Shown here: one piece after another, positions 10,611-21,356 of the stretch
How the letters are laid out: each line of letters starts with the position of its first letter
How positions within the stretch are numbered: the stretch's first letter is position 1
Source of the DNA: Dendrolimus kikuchii
Lineage: Eukaryota > Arthropoda > Insecta > Lepidoptera > Lasiocampidae
DNA length: 64,000 nucleotides
Assembly (NCBI GenBank): GCA_019925095.2
Contig: CM034398.1
Span: 3,719,001 to 3,783,000, forward strand
Direction: 5' to 3'
Notes under the pieces: model-generated
Databases searched by the model: none
What the model was told of the DNA's origin: nothing
Seen by the model: the letters and a program-made list of their open reading frames with translations, nothing else
Made by a program: the position numbers and the translations under genes

Positions 10611-11553
10611 CTTTTGAGACCACGGGCCATAAAAATGGACCGGACATTTGGAAGGCTTGCGTGGGGCCATGGGACGGCCAACACGTAGAGGCCCTTTGAC
10701 AAATTTAATGTAAATGTGGCGTGACACTGACCGGCGATTATCCCTGTCTACAACATATAGTGATGCACCCAAGGACAAGCCCAGGCCAGTGTAGGACTAT
10801 TGTGGGAAATGAGGACACAAAAGTACCGGGCTATTGGGGTGAACTGTTAGTGGTACAAGGGGTCTGGGAATATGGGGACTATGGCGTCTGCCCGTCGCAA
10901 TGTTCGGGGAACATGGAAAAATGGGCAGACGGTGACTCGCCACTCCCTGCATGGGCCCCTAAAAATGCCATAGAAGACAGGGCCAACATGGGTGTGAGTG
11001 GCTAAGGGGTGTAGAGAGGTGGGCTGCAGGTTCACCATAGCTACTTCTGACGTGATGCCATTTATCACTTCCACCCCTGGAGCTTGAGTCTTAGATCTAG
11101 CGATCTTCACTCCGTGCCGGCTGGTTAAGGCAAGCTACATCCGTGCAGGAACGGAGAAAGAATACAATTTCCTGCGGCCGGGCGGCCTGTCGTAAGAGGC
11201 GACTTAACAACCTACAGCCAGGTGGTAGGGCACTTGCCCGACTGGATGGCTACCACCCCTGGTCTAAAGTATGTCGCCATAACAACCTTTGAGTTGTGTT
11301 CCGGCATTAGTGATCAGGTTCCAGTTTCCCTAAGAGAGCAGCAGCGCATTTGTAGCACCTTTGGTGTTGCAAATGTCCATAGGCGATGGTAACCGCTTTC
11401 CATTAAGTGGGCCATTTGCCTGTCTACTGATCTCCTGCAATAAAATAAAAAAAAGCACGGTCCAAGGCACGGCCTTGCCTTGGACCCCGGAGTCAGGTAC
11501 GAGTCGTCGCTACTCACCTAAGGCTTCGCCACAAAGCCCCCTTGCGGGTCTAT
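10611..11553 (-). mobile_element. Element C, full-length copy interrupted by SINE-A
   Basis: Flanked by CAAGAACTGT at 10601-10610 and 11554-11563. Without the SINE-A (11137-11448) it is about 630 bp. The sense strand is minus: the 5' end is ACCCGCAAGGGGGCTTTG at 11553, and the 3' end carries the hairpin CGGGCCATAAAAATGGCCCG region at about 10622. I see no RT motif or convincing open frame. It may be a SINE or a truncated LINE tail. Confidence 0.8.
11137..11448 (+). mobile_element. SINE-A copy, full-length, nested in element C
   Basis: Runs from ATCCGTGCAGGAACGGAGAA to CTCCTGCAATAAAATAAAAAA. The host element resumes with AAGC repeated on both sides (AAGGCAAGC... and ...AAAGCACGG). Confidence 0.9.
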
Positions 11554-11563
11554 CAAGAACTGT

Positions 11564-11848
11564 TATTGTTAGATTACCAGAATTCACGGCGAATCACTAT
11601 CGTTTTATAAGTATGAATACATCGTTATTCGTGTCTACTTGCATGTGATGTGTATTGTCTGCTCCATTATGGTCGTGTTTCAAGACTAACGACCACACGG
11701 TGAGTGTAGAAATTCAATGACATGAAACGAAACGAGGTTTAGAGAGAAAAGTTATCATTCGAATAAATTATAATCTGACTAAATTCAAAAGTGAAACAGT
11801 TCAACTATTTTATTCGTGCAACTGTCATTTTTAATTTTCCCATATTGT
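11564..11848. other. No gene seen
   Basis: Unique-looking AT-rich sequence. Confidence 0.4.
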
Positions 11849-12095
11849 AATAAAACTAAGTTTTAACTAATGTTGTGTAATTTTATTTGATTTTGGTTTT
11901 TCCGACGTTTCGGCCATTTTTCAGTGGCCGTTAACAATACTCGTTGACACTTGACATCTTCGTCTTCCGTGATCGCGGCCACTGAAAAGTGGCCGAAACG
12001 TCGGAAAAACCAAAATCAAGTAAAATTACCGCGCTTAAAACCGTTAAAACGTAGCTTTATTATGTATACAAGTTGCGAAAACTTAATAAAATATT
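11849..12095. mobile_element. Inverted pair of Penelope-type terminal repeats
   Basis: The 50-bp arms 11881-11930 and 11976-12025 match at 48 of 50 positions in reverse complement. Each carries the CCGACGTTTCGGCCAC block found at the 3' end of the Penelope-like element (37004-38954). The outer ends AATAAAACTAAG and ACGTAGCTTTATT are also mutually inverted. No coding sequence lies between them. Confidence 0.8.
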
Positions 12096-12250
12096 CCCGT
12101 ATTGTGTTTTATTCTATAGAATAACTTTAATCTGGTGTTTAATCCCGAACAACATACCGCTCCTGGGAATACTCCCGCGGGATTCCCGGGACAAAAAATA
12201 TCACACATTTTATTACATAAAATTGCTATCGATCTGTAAACAAATTAAAA

Positions 12251-12756
12251 AGAAAGAGAAAGAATACAATTCCCTGCGACCGGGCGGCCTGTCATAAGTA
12301 GCGACAAAACAACCTACAGCCAGGTGGTAGGGTATTTGCCCGACTGGTTACCGCCACTGGTCTATAGTATGCCGCCATAACAACCTGGAGTTGTGTTCCG
12401 GCATTAGAGACCAGATTCCAGTCTCCCTTAAGAGAGCAGCAACGCACAGTACCTTTGGTGTTGCAAATGTCCATAGATGAGGGTAACAGCGTTCCATCAA
12501 GTGGTCGGTTGCATATAGTTATATATTTATTATTAAAATGTAAGTAATCGTACAATAATTATGTATACCACCGTCGCCACTCCTAATCAGAATATTCTTG
12601 CCACGGGTTGTCTGGAAGAGATCGCTTTTTAGCGATAAGACCGCCCTTTGTTCCCTTTGACTAATACTAGTTCGTAAGTTTTTCTGTAATGGTGTACAAT
12701 AAAATGTTATCTATCTATCTATCTATCGGTCTGCTGAACTCATGCAATAAAAAAAG
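12251..12756 (+). mobile_element. SINE-A copy interrupted by a LINE tail
   Basis: The SINE body occupies 12251-12510 and its tail GGTCTGCTGAACTCATGCAAT with A run 12727-12756. A LINE 3' end is inserted between them, with TCGGT repeated at both junctions. Confidence 0.8.
12511..12726 (+). mobile_element. CR1-like LINE 3' end with (TATC)n tail
   Basis: Matches the 3' UTR of the element at 36506-42555 in opposite orientation: CACCGTCGCCACTCCTAATC, TGTCTGGAAGAGATCGC, TGGTGTACAATAAAATG and (TATC)n. Confidence 0.85.
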
Positions 12757-13402
12757 AAGGTTAATGTGATATTATTAACTATAAGTGCAACATTATTTAT
12801 CTTCTTGTAAAAGCACAAAAACACAGTCAACAAGAAACATTGCCCTTTGATTTAATAATAACACACTGCGACGTGCATATTGTGTGCACCCCGCGTGAAG
12901 TACGTTGACGTGAGAAAACCAGTGTTTAGGGATGCGTCGGGGATTCATCGATAATTTTTCTAGCATTTAAATTATGTAGTTTTAAAAAAGTCGTCGTTTC
13001 GTCGACATTAGTGCAGGATATTGTGAATACATGTGTATAATTAAAAACATGGTCAGGAAAGTTAATTATATTTATTAAATGAAATATTTATACAAGAACA
13101 ATAAACATAATAGCAGAAGGGTAATTTAGAAGAGAATGTTGCCATGGTAGAAAAAACATATAACAAAAATTACCACAGTAAAAAACTTAAATTATATGTT
13201 CGGAAATTAATCGAACAACATGTTTTTAATTCTTTTTTTGCGTCAAATTTGTTATATATAGTAATACTTGTTGATAATTTCACAAAAAAAATTATCACCG
13301 AAAAATATAGTTACAAAATCCTAAATTTAAAATAGGAAACTATGTAGAACTAGTTCTTATTACTTAATTTGCATATTATTATAATACATTATAAGGAAAT
13401 CC

Positions 13403-13405
<3 letters not shown>
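12757..13405. other. No gene seen
   Basis: AT-rich. The open frame at 13144-13335 is Lys/Asn-rich with no recognisable motif. Confidence 0.45.

Positions 13406-13440
<35 letters not shown>
13406..13440. repeat. (TA)n microsatellite
   Basis: Pure TA repeat of about 35 bases. Confidence 0.9.
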
Positions 13441-13445
<5 letters not shown>

Positions 13446-13452
13446 AGGTAGC

Positions 13453-13650
13453 CCTCGGATCAATCTTGAACAAACTTGGCTTACGGAGGCCTGAATTTAT
13501 CCAAAACTTTGATAATTGCTTTAAATTATTAAATTAAATTTCAAAATTTTATTACATATATCATATTAAATATTTTTTGCTCTCTTTACAGGCCTCTATC
13601 TGTAAACTGCTACGTCAATATACTTTTTATTCTTATATTGATCCGAGTAT
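13453..13650. mobile_element. Candidate MITE
   Basis: CTCGGATCAAT at the left and ATTGATCCGAG at the right form an 11-bp terminal inverted repeat about 200 bases apart. An inner GGAGGCCTG/CAGGCCTCT pair supports it. No duplication could be fixed. Confidence 0.45.
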
Positions 13651-13667
13651 ATTAAACGCAAACATAC

Positions 13668-13850
13668 AAATAAGGGGGCATAACGTAGTTATGCATCCTG
13701 CCCCGGGCCACGTTGTCATTGTGCGAAACTGAATGCTGACACTGCCCGTTCCCGGTCAAACGGAAGTTTTTGTCTAGAGCCCACACAGGTGGCCGGGGAT
13801 GGAATGATGTTACCTCGGGAGGATGCATGGTCAAGTCAGTTAGCAGTATA
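13668..13850. repeat. GC-richer repeat-like block with hairpin
   Basis: Includes the hairpin GCATAACGTAGTTATGC and a conserved-looking CCACACAGGTGGCCGGGGAT. The base composition differs from the flanks. The family is not recognised. Confidence 0.35.
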
Positions 13851-13955
13851 CATCAAGCCTGCATAGACTCATTATTAATAAGCGTAGATTATAATTAGTT
13901 ATAAATCGGGTTTCCGATAATTAAAATTTAATAATAAACTTCATGCAAATAAACT

Positions 13956-14189
13956 AAAATGCAAAGTGGATGTATGCAGAAGTCGTGGAAGGCCACGACA
14001 CACCTTCCATGATCAAATTGATCGTGTACTAACAGAAGGTGATGTCAGGAGCCTTAAGAACAGACGAGCGTGCATGACAAGAGCTATGAATGTCAAAGAA
14101 GTGAGGTGTGTAAGAATAACCCTGAATGGCGCTTTGTTAATCGTGCCTACCCCGCAAAGGAACTGGCGTGAAGTTATGTATGTATGGTA
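13956..14189 (+). mobile_element. RTE-like 3' end
   Basis: Encodes DGCRSRGRPRHTFHDQ and LKNRRACMTRAMNVKE, then a small deletion and a frameshift near EVRCVRI. The tail is GTTATGTATGTATG. 5'-truncated; no clear duplication. Confidence 0.8.
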
Positions 14190-15330
14190 ATTCATAAGTA
14201 AATGAATCTTTTATTAATATCGCTCCCCCGATCTTGACTACGTCCTGTACATGTTTTTAATTAGGTATTTAATTTTGACTACTTCTAATAAATCCCGTGA
14301 CGCTTTAATATTAAAAGTGAGTTTACAAAGTAAAGTAGAACAGAGTTAGTTCGCAACATAAACGATATCGACTAAAATTAGTGAAATCGATTTGTTTAAG
14401 ACCTTGAAGCATGAAGCATTAAAATTATATTGTTCTTGTAATATTTTACAGTTGATCACCGACAACGAGCAAAGACTAAGCTAGTTAGCACGGCACTTTC
14501 GCTTAGTCATTATTTTTCAAGCAATTTTCGTCACTATCGAACCGTAATAGTGATGTCGTTTTCAAATTCTCAGGGCATGACGAACTAGTATTTAAATTTA
14601 GATACTTAGTTAAAATAGTGCAAATCTTTGTTTACACAGATTAGCTACGTTATTTTAACACGTCACTAAATTACCTATTATATCAAAAGATAACTATAGA
14701 TTTTGTTTTCTAAATACAAATATTAAAATAAACGGAAACACAAATATGGCTTATTTAAATACAACAAAATCATTCCTGACAAGACGTAAAAAACTGGCGA
14801 CCACGCACGGTAAAGGGTTCCATTCCAGAACCTCTACCGTTTTTGACATCTGACTACGAAACCTTAAAGTATTATACATAATTAAGAAATATTACGAAGG
14901 TAATTAAGATTAAAACAGAAATATATGTATCGCACTAATTACCTCTATTTTTTATTGCACTATTTAGATAAACGTTATATTTATTACGTAATATTAAAAA
15001 AAAATATACTATCTACGTGTTCCAATTTTAATTTGGTAGTACTTTTGGTAACGCTATCTAGCAATGTTGGGTAGTTTACAGATAACTTCACTCCATACGT
15101 CACTGCGGCTGCCCACTTGCCAGTAGATGCTGCCTGGACTATTTGAATTTTTCATACGTTACACAAGCATACGCGACTTAGTCACTGCTGCACTCGTTGA
15201 GCAGGCGCACATCAATAAATAATAATATTTTAAACCTTATCGACTAACTACTATCTGGTGATTGAAAAATTGGCCCTTAATCAAATATATAACGACTAAT
15301 AAATGTTGCATTAAGTCGAAGGACTGGGAA
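14190..15330. other. No gene seen
   Basis: AT-rich unique-looking sequence of 1.1 kb with no repeat or long open frame. Confidence 0.5.
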
Positions 15331-15333
15331 TAG

Positions 15334-15448
15334 GTTTTATATAAGAAGGCCGGCTACCCCTTGTGTCTGGTGTTGTAGCGAAGAAGGTGGTGAAGAAGGT
15401 GTGGTGAACTTCTGGTGATCACTGATCTGACAAACGTACTGTGATAAG
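15334..15448 (+). promoter_or_regulatory. Candidate TATA promoter and non-coding first exon
   Basis: TTTATATAAGAAGGCC at 15334 is a good TATA box. About 110 bases downstream, GTGATAAG|GTGAGTGGG is a strong splice donor. The stretch between is locally GC-richer and has no ATG on the plus strand. No downstream coding exon was recognised, so the gene it would serve is unknown. A cluster of ATCGAT/TATCGATA-like words follows at about 15650-15695. Confidence 0.3.
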
Positions 15449-15954
15449 GTGAGTGGGCATATTTTCTTAGCCGCTCCAGTGGTTGTCGTATGAGTTATTG
15501 TCTTGATTGCCCGGCATCGCATACTTTTGGTTTATATCACTATAATTAAATTAGGGCTCGAACGCTGGTTCATCTTCATCATAGCCCCTATACTATGTGT
15601 TATGGTTATTTACACGCCTTAACAACTTTTGAACGCTCGAATATTTTCATCGATAAAACTGAATGCTATGTTATCGATTATTTTTATCGATAAAATAAAT
15701 TAACAGACGATACAGCACTATGGCCAATATTAAAATTCATTCCACGGCCGGCTATAAAATATTCTACGTGTTATATATTGTTTATTAATGTAAGTTATTA
15801 GAATGCATAACTTAATTGCTATCACTTTATTTGCATTTCACATAAAAGGGGAGTGTGAACTGTAATGATTTAATCCTACAAGTACCTTCTGTAGTATTTA
15901 TCGATGTTTTAAAATAGACTATAGTCCAGCCGCTATAAGAGTGAGTTTGAGTTT
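15449..15954. other. No gene seen
   Basis: Would be intron if the exon at 15334-15448 is real. Confidence 0.35.
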
Positions 15955-16125
15955 TATGCTAAAGTAATTGCTACAATTGACCCGTGCTAATAGCGGTGAA
16001 GAAAGACATCGTGATGAAACCTGCACATCGAGATAACCGATGTGTCAAATCTGCCAAGCCGCCTTGGGCGAGCTTTATTGTCCGTTCCCCTATAGTGGGA
16101 GGCCCGAGCCCAGCAGTGGGACGTT
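15955..16125 (+). mobile_element. tRNA-derived SINE, 3' part
   Basis: Contains GATGAAACCTGCACATCGAG, AAGCCGCCTTGGGCGAGC and GAGGCCCGAGCCCAGCAGTG, the same order as the minus-strand SINE at 16431-16725. The CCCACTGCTGG-type end is typical of lepidopteran SINEs. Confidence 0.7.
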
Positions 16126-16184
16126 AATAGACTATTATTATTAATTTAATTCAATACGCGTAACTTGCCGTGGTGATATGAATT

Positions 16185-16298
16185 TTAACTAAATCTTGAA
16201 TCGGTTATCCCCATCAATTTTCAGCCAAATCGGTACAGCTGTTCTTGAGTTATAAATAGTGAAACTAACACGACTTTCTTATATATATATATATATAA
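16185..16298 (-). mobile_element. Helitron 5'-end fragment
   Basis: The reverse strand reads TATATATAAGAAAGTCGTG, then TTATAACTCAAGAACAGC and GGCTGAAAATTGATGGGG, matching the start of the Helitron at 29106-29553. Confidence 0.6.
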
Positions 16299-16304
16299 GT
16301 ACAT

Positions 16305-16366
16305 ACATACATAATTCTTACACACCTCACTTGCTTCTTTGACATTCATAACTCTTGTCATGCACT
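16305..16366 (-). mobile_element. RTE-like 3'-end fragment with internal deletion
   Basis: The tail CATACATACAT is followed directly by ATTCTTACACACCTCAC and TCATGCAC, so about 50 bases of the usual end are missing. A palindrome (16367-16390) abuts its 5' break. Confidence 0.7.
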
Positions 16367-16390
16367 CATCTATATATATATATATAGATG
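16367..16390. repeat. 24-bp perfect palindrome, CATCTA..TAGATG
   Basis: CATCTA, then TA repeats, then TAGATG, placed at the 5' break of the RTE fragment. Confidence 0.85.
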
Positions 16391-16430
16391 GATATGTGAC
16401 TTTGTATTAAAAGTACAATTTCATAATAAT

Positions 16431-16725
16431 ATCACCCCATAAATGTCCCACTGCTGGTCTCGGGCCTTCATTATAGGAGGGGGAACGGATAGTATACCTG
16501 CCACGCTTGTCCAAGGCCGCTTGGCCTCTTTGACACATCGGTCATCTCAATGTGCAGGTTGCATCACGATGTTTTTCTTCATCGTTACTAGCACGTGGTA
16601 ATTGTAACAATATGCACTCTAGATGAGAAAAATGACTAAATGGTGCATGCGTTCCGGTCAAGATCGAACCTGCGACCTTTGAGTTTGGGACGCGTGCACT
16701 AGCCATTACGCTACCACGACTTTAT
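16431..16725 (-). mobile_element. tRNA-derived SINE
   Basis: The minus strand starts with a tRNA-like head: A-box GGTAGCGTAATGGCTAG and B-box AGGTTCGATCTTG. It is followed by a body containing GTGCAGGTTGCATCACGATG (on the opposite strand) and ends with the CCCACTGCTGGTCTCGGGCC block. The head carries no intact anticodon arm evidence, so it is a SINE and not a tRNA gene. Confidence 0.8.
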
Positions 16726-16947
16726 TCAATTATAATTAAAATAAATACAATACAATTTCATACAAAATGGCATTAATTTAAGTATTTAACTAATTAATTT
16801 TTTCTATTAAAAAAAATTAATTGAAATTTGAATATTAATTTTATGTAACTGAAGAATCTAAGTAAACACAAGTTATTTACCTTGAAATATAAACATGTTG
16901 ATGGAGATTTTATAAAATCCAGACAAATTTCTTCTCGATAGTTACAA

Positions 16948-17474
16948 TCTATACTTACTAATATGATAAAGATTTTTATCCGTGCAGGAACGGAGAAAGA
17001 ATACAATTTCCTGCGGCCGAGCGGCCTGTCGTAAGAGGCAACTTAACAACCCACAGCCAGGTGGTAGGGCATTTGCCCGACTGGATGGCTACCACCCCTG
17101 GTCTAAAGTATGTCGCCATAACAACCTTGAGTTGTGTTCCGGCATTAGTGACCAGGTTCCAGTCTCCCTTAAGAGAGCAGCAGCGCATTTGTAGCAACTT
17201 TGGTGTTGCAAATGTCCATAGGCGATGGTAACCGCTTTCCATCAAGTGGGCCATCTGCCTGTCTGCTGATCTCCTGCAATAAAAAAAAAAAAAGAGGTAA
17301 AGTTTGTGAGTTTGTGATGTTGTAGGGGACAATCTCTGGATCTACTAAACCAATTGTAAAAATTCTTTTACTGTTAGAAAGCTACGTTAACAGGGAGTGT
17401 CATAGGCTATATAACATGACGCTATATACCACGGGAGCGGGACAGAGCGCAGGTGAAACCGCGCCGGCCGCTAG
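16948..17474 (+). mobile_element. Helitron interrupted by SINE-A
   Basis: The 5' end TCTATACTTACTAATATG after an A is followed by a SINE-A (16975-17293). The rest matches 7749-7939 and ends in the hairpin GCGCAGGTGAAACCGCGC and CCGCTAG. Confidence 0.8.
16975..17293 (+). mobile_element. SINE-A copy, full-length, nested in Helitron
   Basis: Runs from TATCCGTGCAGGAACGGAGA to TCTCCTGCAAT plus 13 A. AAGA is repeated at both junctions. Taken here as the family reference, about 310 bp. Confidence 0.92.
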
Positions 17475-17835
17475 GTTGCTATAAAAGTAAATCACTTTTT
17501 CCAAATAATATACCACGCAGACTTGATTAACCGGACTGATTGTTGCCGTGAGGCATTTAAATAATCGAAAAAGGGACTATTGTACAACATATGATTAAAT
17601 CTAGAAGAATAAAAATATTTATCAAACTAAGACATTATAAACTAATACAATGAAGAAATCTTAACTTAGTTGTATTCTATCTAAAATCCCTTAAGACTAT
17701 AAGTAGAATACGCAGCCAAGGTCATGTGGTCACAGCAAAGAAAATGATAACTCTTACCTCGTCTGCGTATACACGTTTATTCAAAATAACAAATTAAACT
17801 TATCAACCACATTCCATGTTTAATACATTATTGCA
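17475..17835. other. No gene seen
   Basis: Unique-looking sequence. Confidence 0.4.
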
Positions 17836-18242
17836 CTGTAGCGGAATGAAAATGTTCATCATTTTTTTGCACGAGTACAAGAAACAATGTTGCCAAAAAA
17901 AATGTTACGTTCATAAAATATAGAAACGTGAAATAGAACATCGCAATGTTGACAATGACAGACGCTCAGATTAACAATGTGAAATAAAGAGGATGTAATC
18001 ACTACGCTTAACATACATATTAAAACCAATAAAAAGTTTTTACATGTCTAAACAATCTCCTTAGGCAAGATAGAAAATCAAACAACTTTGATCTAAGTGA
18101 TTTTAAACTTTATTGTTAAATAGTTCAACATGATTTTCTGTGGAACAGTGTGTTCTGTGACTTAGTTTGAAAAGTTAACAGTGCTCGCGGAACGTTAAAT
18201 GAATCAATTTGAAAATTGGCGAACATTTTCATGCCACGACTG
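17836..18242. mobile_element. TIR MITE, 407 bp
   Basis: The ends CTGTAGCGGAATGAAAATG and CATTTTCATGCCACGACTG are inverted repeats next to a TA at the right. The interior (TGCACGAGTACAAGAAACA, AACCAATAAAAAG, GACAAGATAGAAAATC-like) matches the copy at 21357-22232. No transposase. Confidence 0.75.
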
Positions 18243-19225
18243 TACATAGGAATACATGTTGGTACACGCATGTATTGAACTACAGAGTTGCTAATCCAGA
18301 TAATCGAGTATCCACTGTACATTATTATTAGTCATTACGCATTCACTGCGAACGTGTGAAATAAATAATATAACTGATCTTATAAGTTGTTAAACACCTG
18401 TACAAACCTCATTTCGCGTTGTTAAAGTTATTTTAAATATTTAAACAAAAGACACCGAGTCATATAGAAGCTAGATTTTTCTCAAGTAAATATGTCAAAA
18501 CTGTACCAAGGGGTCATATTGCGGGAGCATTTTACGACTTTATTTAGGGTTGTCAACGATATCTACCCGAACTCAATAAATCTCGATATATAAGGGGTGA
18601 GGCAAAAATCAAAACAGGAGTTTCCAACAGAATATATCGTCGTTTTGGTATCACACCCAAATAAAGCTCAGCACTAAAAATCAGCCTTATGTAGGATATA
18701 ATTTCGGCACATCAGTAAGTTGAGTGCAAACTTTGTTTGCCAAAAATGCGGTTATACAATTCTCAAAATATACTTTTTATAAGATACATGTAACCAATGT
18801 AAGTACGTCGCTATTTCTTCAAATAATACCATTATTTCTTTCTTTCCTTCCTTCTTTCTTTCTTATATACACTTATTGCGTAATGCTGATATGAGACGGA
18901 TGAACCATATTGATTTCATTTCGTTGAAAGGTGCAGAACTAAACGGACGATTTATTCGAATCACTTTGGTTGATTCATTCAAATTGAAAGACACAAGTAA
19001 ACCGTCTAAAATTAGATTAACATTAAAATACAGTTGAAGAAGCTTAAATGCAGAAAGGCGGTCTCATCATTAAAAGCAATTACATAAACAAGTAAGACTA
19101 TCTTAAGGTGGACCCGTTTTAGCCTAAGTTAAAGTCTGATAGATCAGTAAACCCCAAAATATACCTATATATAATTTCAATGATTTTAAAACTTATATTA
19201 GGTATATTTTAGTAGCTGTATTCCA
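18243..19225. other. No gene seen
   Basis: Contains a short TTTC/TTCC-rich tract at about 18838-18870. No coding signal. Confidence 0.45.
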
Positions 19226-19229
19226 ACGC

Positions 19230-19231
<2 letters not shown>

Positions 19232-19308
<77 letters not shown>
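19232..19308. repeat. (TA)n microsatellite
   Basis: Pure TA for about 77 bases. Confidence 0.95.
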
Positions 19309-19311
<3 letters not shown>

Positions 19312-19423
19312 AAACTATTGCATCGTATTCTCCATCGTTTATATAGTGCATTCCAATTGTTCTTGTTAAATAGCTTCAATATACAGACACGGCATATTTA
19401 TAATTTTATTATATTGTAGATTA

Positions 19424-19434
19424 TATATATATAG

Positions 19435-19472
<38 letters not shown>

Positions 19473-19491
19473 ATGTGCGTGTGTGTGTGTA
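19424..19491. repeat. (TA)n then (TG)n compound microsatellite
   Basis: Short TATATAGATATATATG followed by about 45 bases of TG with interruptions. Confidence 0.9.
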
Positions 19492-21356
19492 TTCTTATTG
19501 GCTGTTCTATTTGATTTCATACACTAACTTGTAGTGCAGTCCTGTAGTGGGCAGTGCTTGCAATACTCAAGAAATATTCTGGTCGGTGTTGCAGAACGCA
19601 ATGCAGGCTGCAAAAACATTCACAGTCACACTGCATTGCACGGCGAACTGTCATGCAGGATAGTGAATGGGTCCCTTAAGTGTTACCTTTTATGTAACGT
19701 ATCGTTAATTTTGCTCAAATAAACATACAATCTGGAAATGCAATTCAAACACAAAACAGGTGTTTCATTTACTTTAAGTACTTACAAATATTCTTTCAAA
19801 TAAGAGACTACGAAAAAAAGAAGTTGAAAAGTTTGACAGCCTTACACAACACCCACATTTACCTGTAGTTTAGTTAAATGACGTCATTATTTTTACGATG
19901 CCATTTCTGTTTTTGCGGGTAGATTGGATTTATAACCTTGCGGTATTGAGATGGCTCCTAGAAATTATTTTGTGGTTTAGTTATACTAGTAGTTCGACCT
20001 GAATTGGCTTTTCAATATGAAGTAAAGAAGATATACAATATTTATGTGCTTTTATCTCATAATCTGGTAGAGAGAGTGGCACTGTCTTTTATGAGCTTTC
20101 TCTTTGTTATTGCATTGGACATTAAAGTAGGACTTTTAGTACGTTTCAATATATTCCTAATAACCAAATTTAAAACTAGCATGATGGTGATAACAGTATA
20201 GAAGTTCTCAAGAACATTTCTGTTTTTTGAGAGTGACAGTGAGATTTAATTATTGTATGGGAAAATAGAGCATCTGGTTCAAACGAATTAAACAATTTAT
20301 TTAAAACCATTAATAGTACTGTGTGTAAAATCCAACGACTTTTTGATGGAATATGAATTTTTTATCTAATAAAACTAAAAGTTAATTTTAAAAATAAATA
20401 AACTAAACTATTCTATAAATAAAGCTATACTTACAAAATGACATAAATCTATAAATAAAAAACTGACTCCAAATCGCTGTCGGCAGGGAGCGTGTAATAG
20501 GTATTAATATAAATATACAGAGGACAATTTGTTATCGCAAACAACTGTTGTAGTATAAATACTGTGTTGCAGTTGTTAGCGCCCACTTTCAGACAACTCG
20601 TTTGCTATACATTATGGGCCTTACTTATAATCGTTTCTTAAATTTAAAGAAACTGCTCAGCGACTGATTAGTGAAAATCTTACCCATAAACTCCTCCTTA
20701 GTCGAATATTTTGGGTACAACCTACGTAAATCATTCAAATTTCGTTTATCTGTGCTCCTCTTAGGTAAACAACAGGCAATACACGTTTGTAAGTGGAAAA
20801 AAGATATTCATTGATTAGGGTCTGATTCTGATTCTCTTACTTAAGTGATGGTTAATCGTTTCTTAACGAGATTATTATAAGTAAGGCCGTATAAAAACAA
20901 AATTATCTTAAAGTTTATACATTTGGAAATTACTTCGTGTTAATATTTGTAATGTATGGGGAAATGTATAGGTGTGTATGTATGTGATGTATGTACAAGT
21001 GAACGAGTGAGGCGGTTACTGACTTAGACTAGTTTAGTCAGTTTAGTAAATTCTCGGTGACGTCATAAGGGAGTTCTATTAGCCAGTTGAATAATTTTAA
21101 TTTACATTCGCAATGAGTAAGAGATACAAAAGCAACCCTTTCTGCTAGTTTGTCGTCTGACATTCCTTCACAGAAATTGATCCTTACAAGTTACACTATG
21201 ATTTGGTATAATAATACAGAATGTGTTTATTTTTTCAAAATTAGATTTTCGAAATTCAAAATTCGAGACTCCTTTGAGTGTTTTTCACTATTTCGATTAA
21301 TTTAAGATTTGGTCCTGAAGACCAACTCAAAAAATTCACTCTGTATATAATATATA
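19492..21356. other. No gene seen in 1.9 kb
   Basis: No protein of note in any frame. The open frames at 19534-19722 and 20004-20201 show no conserved look. Likely unique intergenic or intronic DNA. Confidence 0.45.

Noticed and set aside
16640..16725. tRNA gene
   Set aside because: A and B boxes are present but are followed by a SINE body. No acceptor-stem pairing could be shown. The same applies to 48500-48575 and 52380-52425.
16976..17332. 118-codon frame resembling those at 48759-49109, 53442-53792 and 61249-61638
   Set aside because: All are readings of SINE-A copies on either strand. They vary in frame and contain no conserved protein domain.
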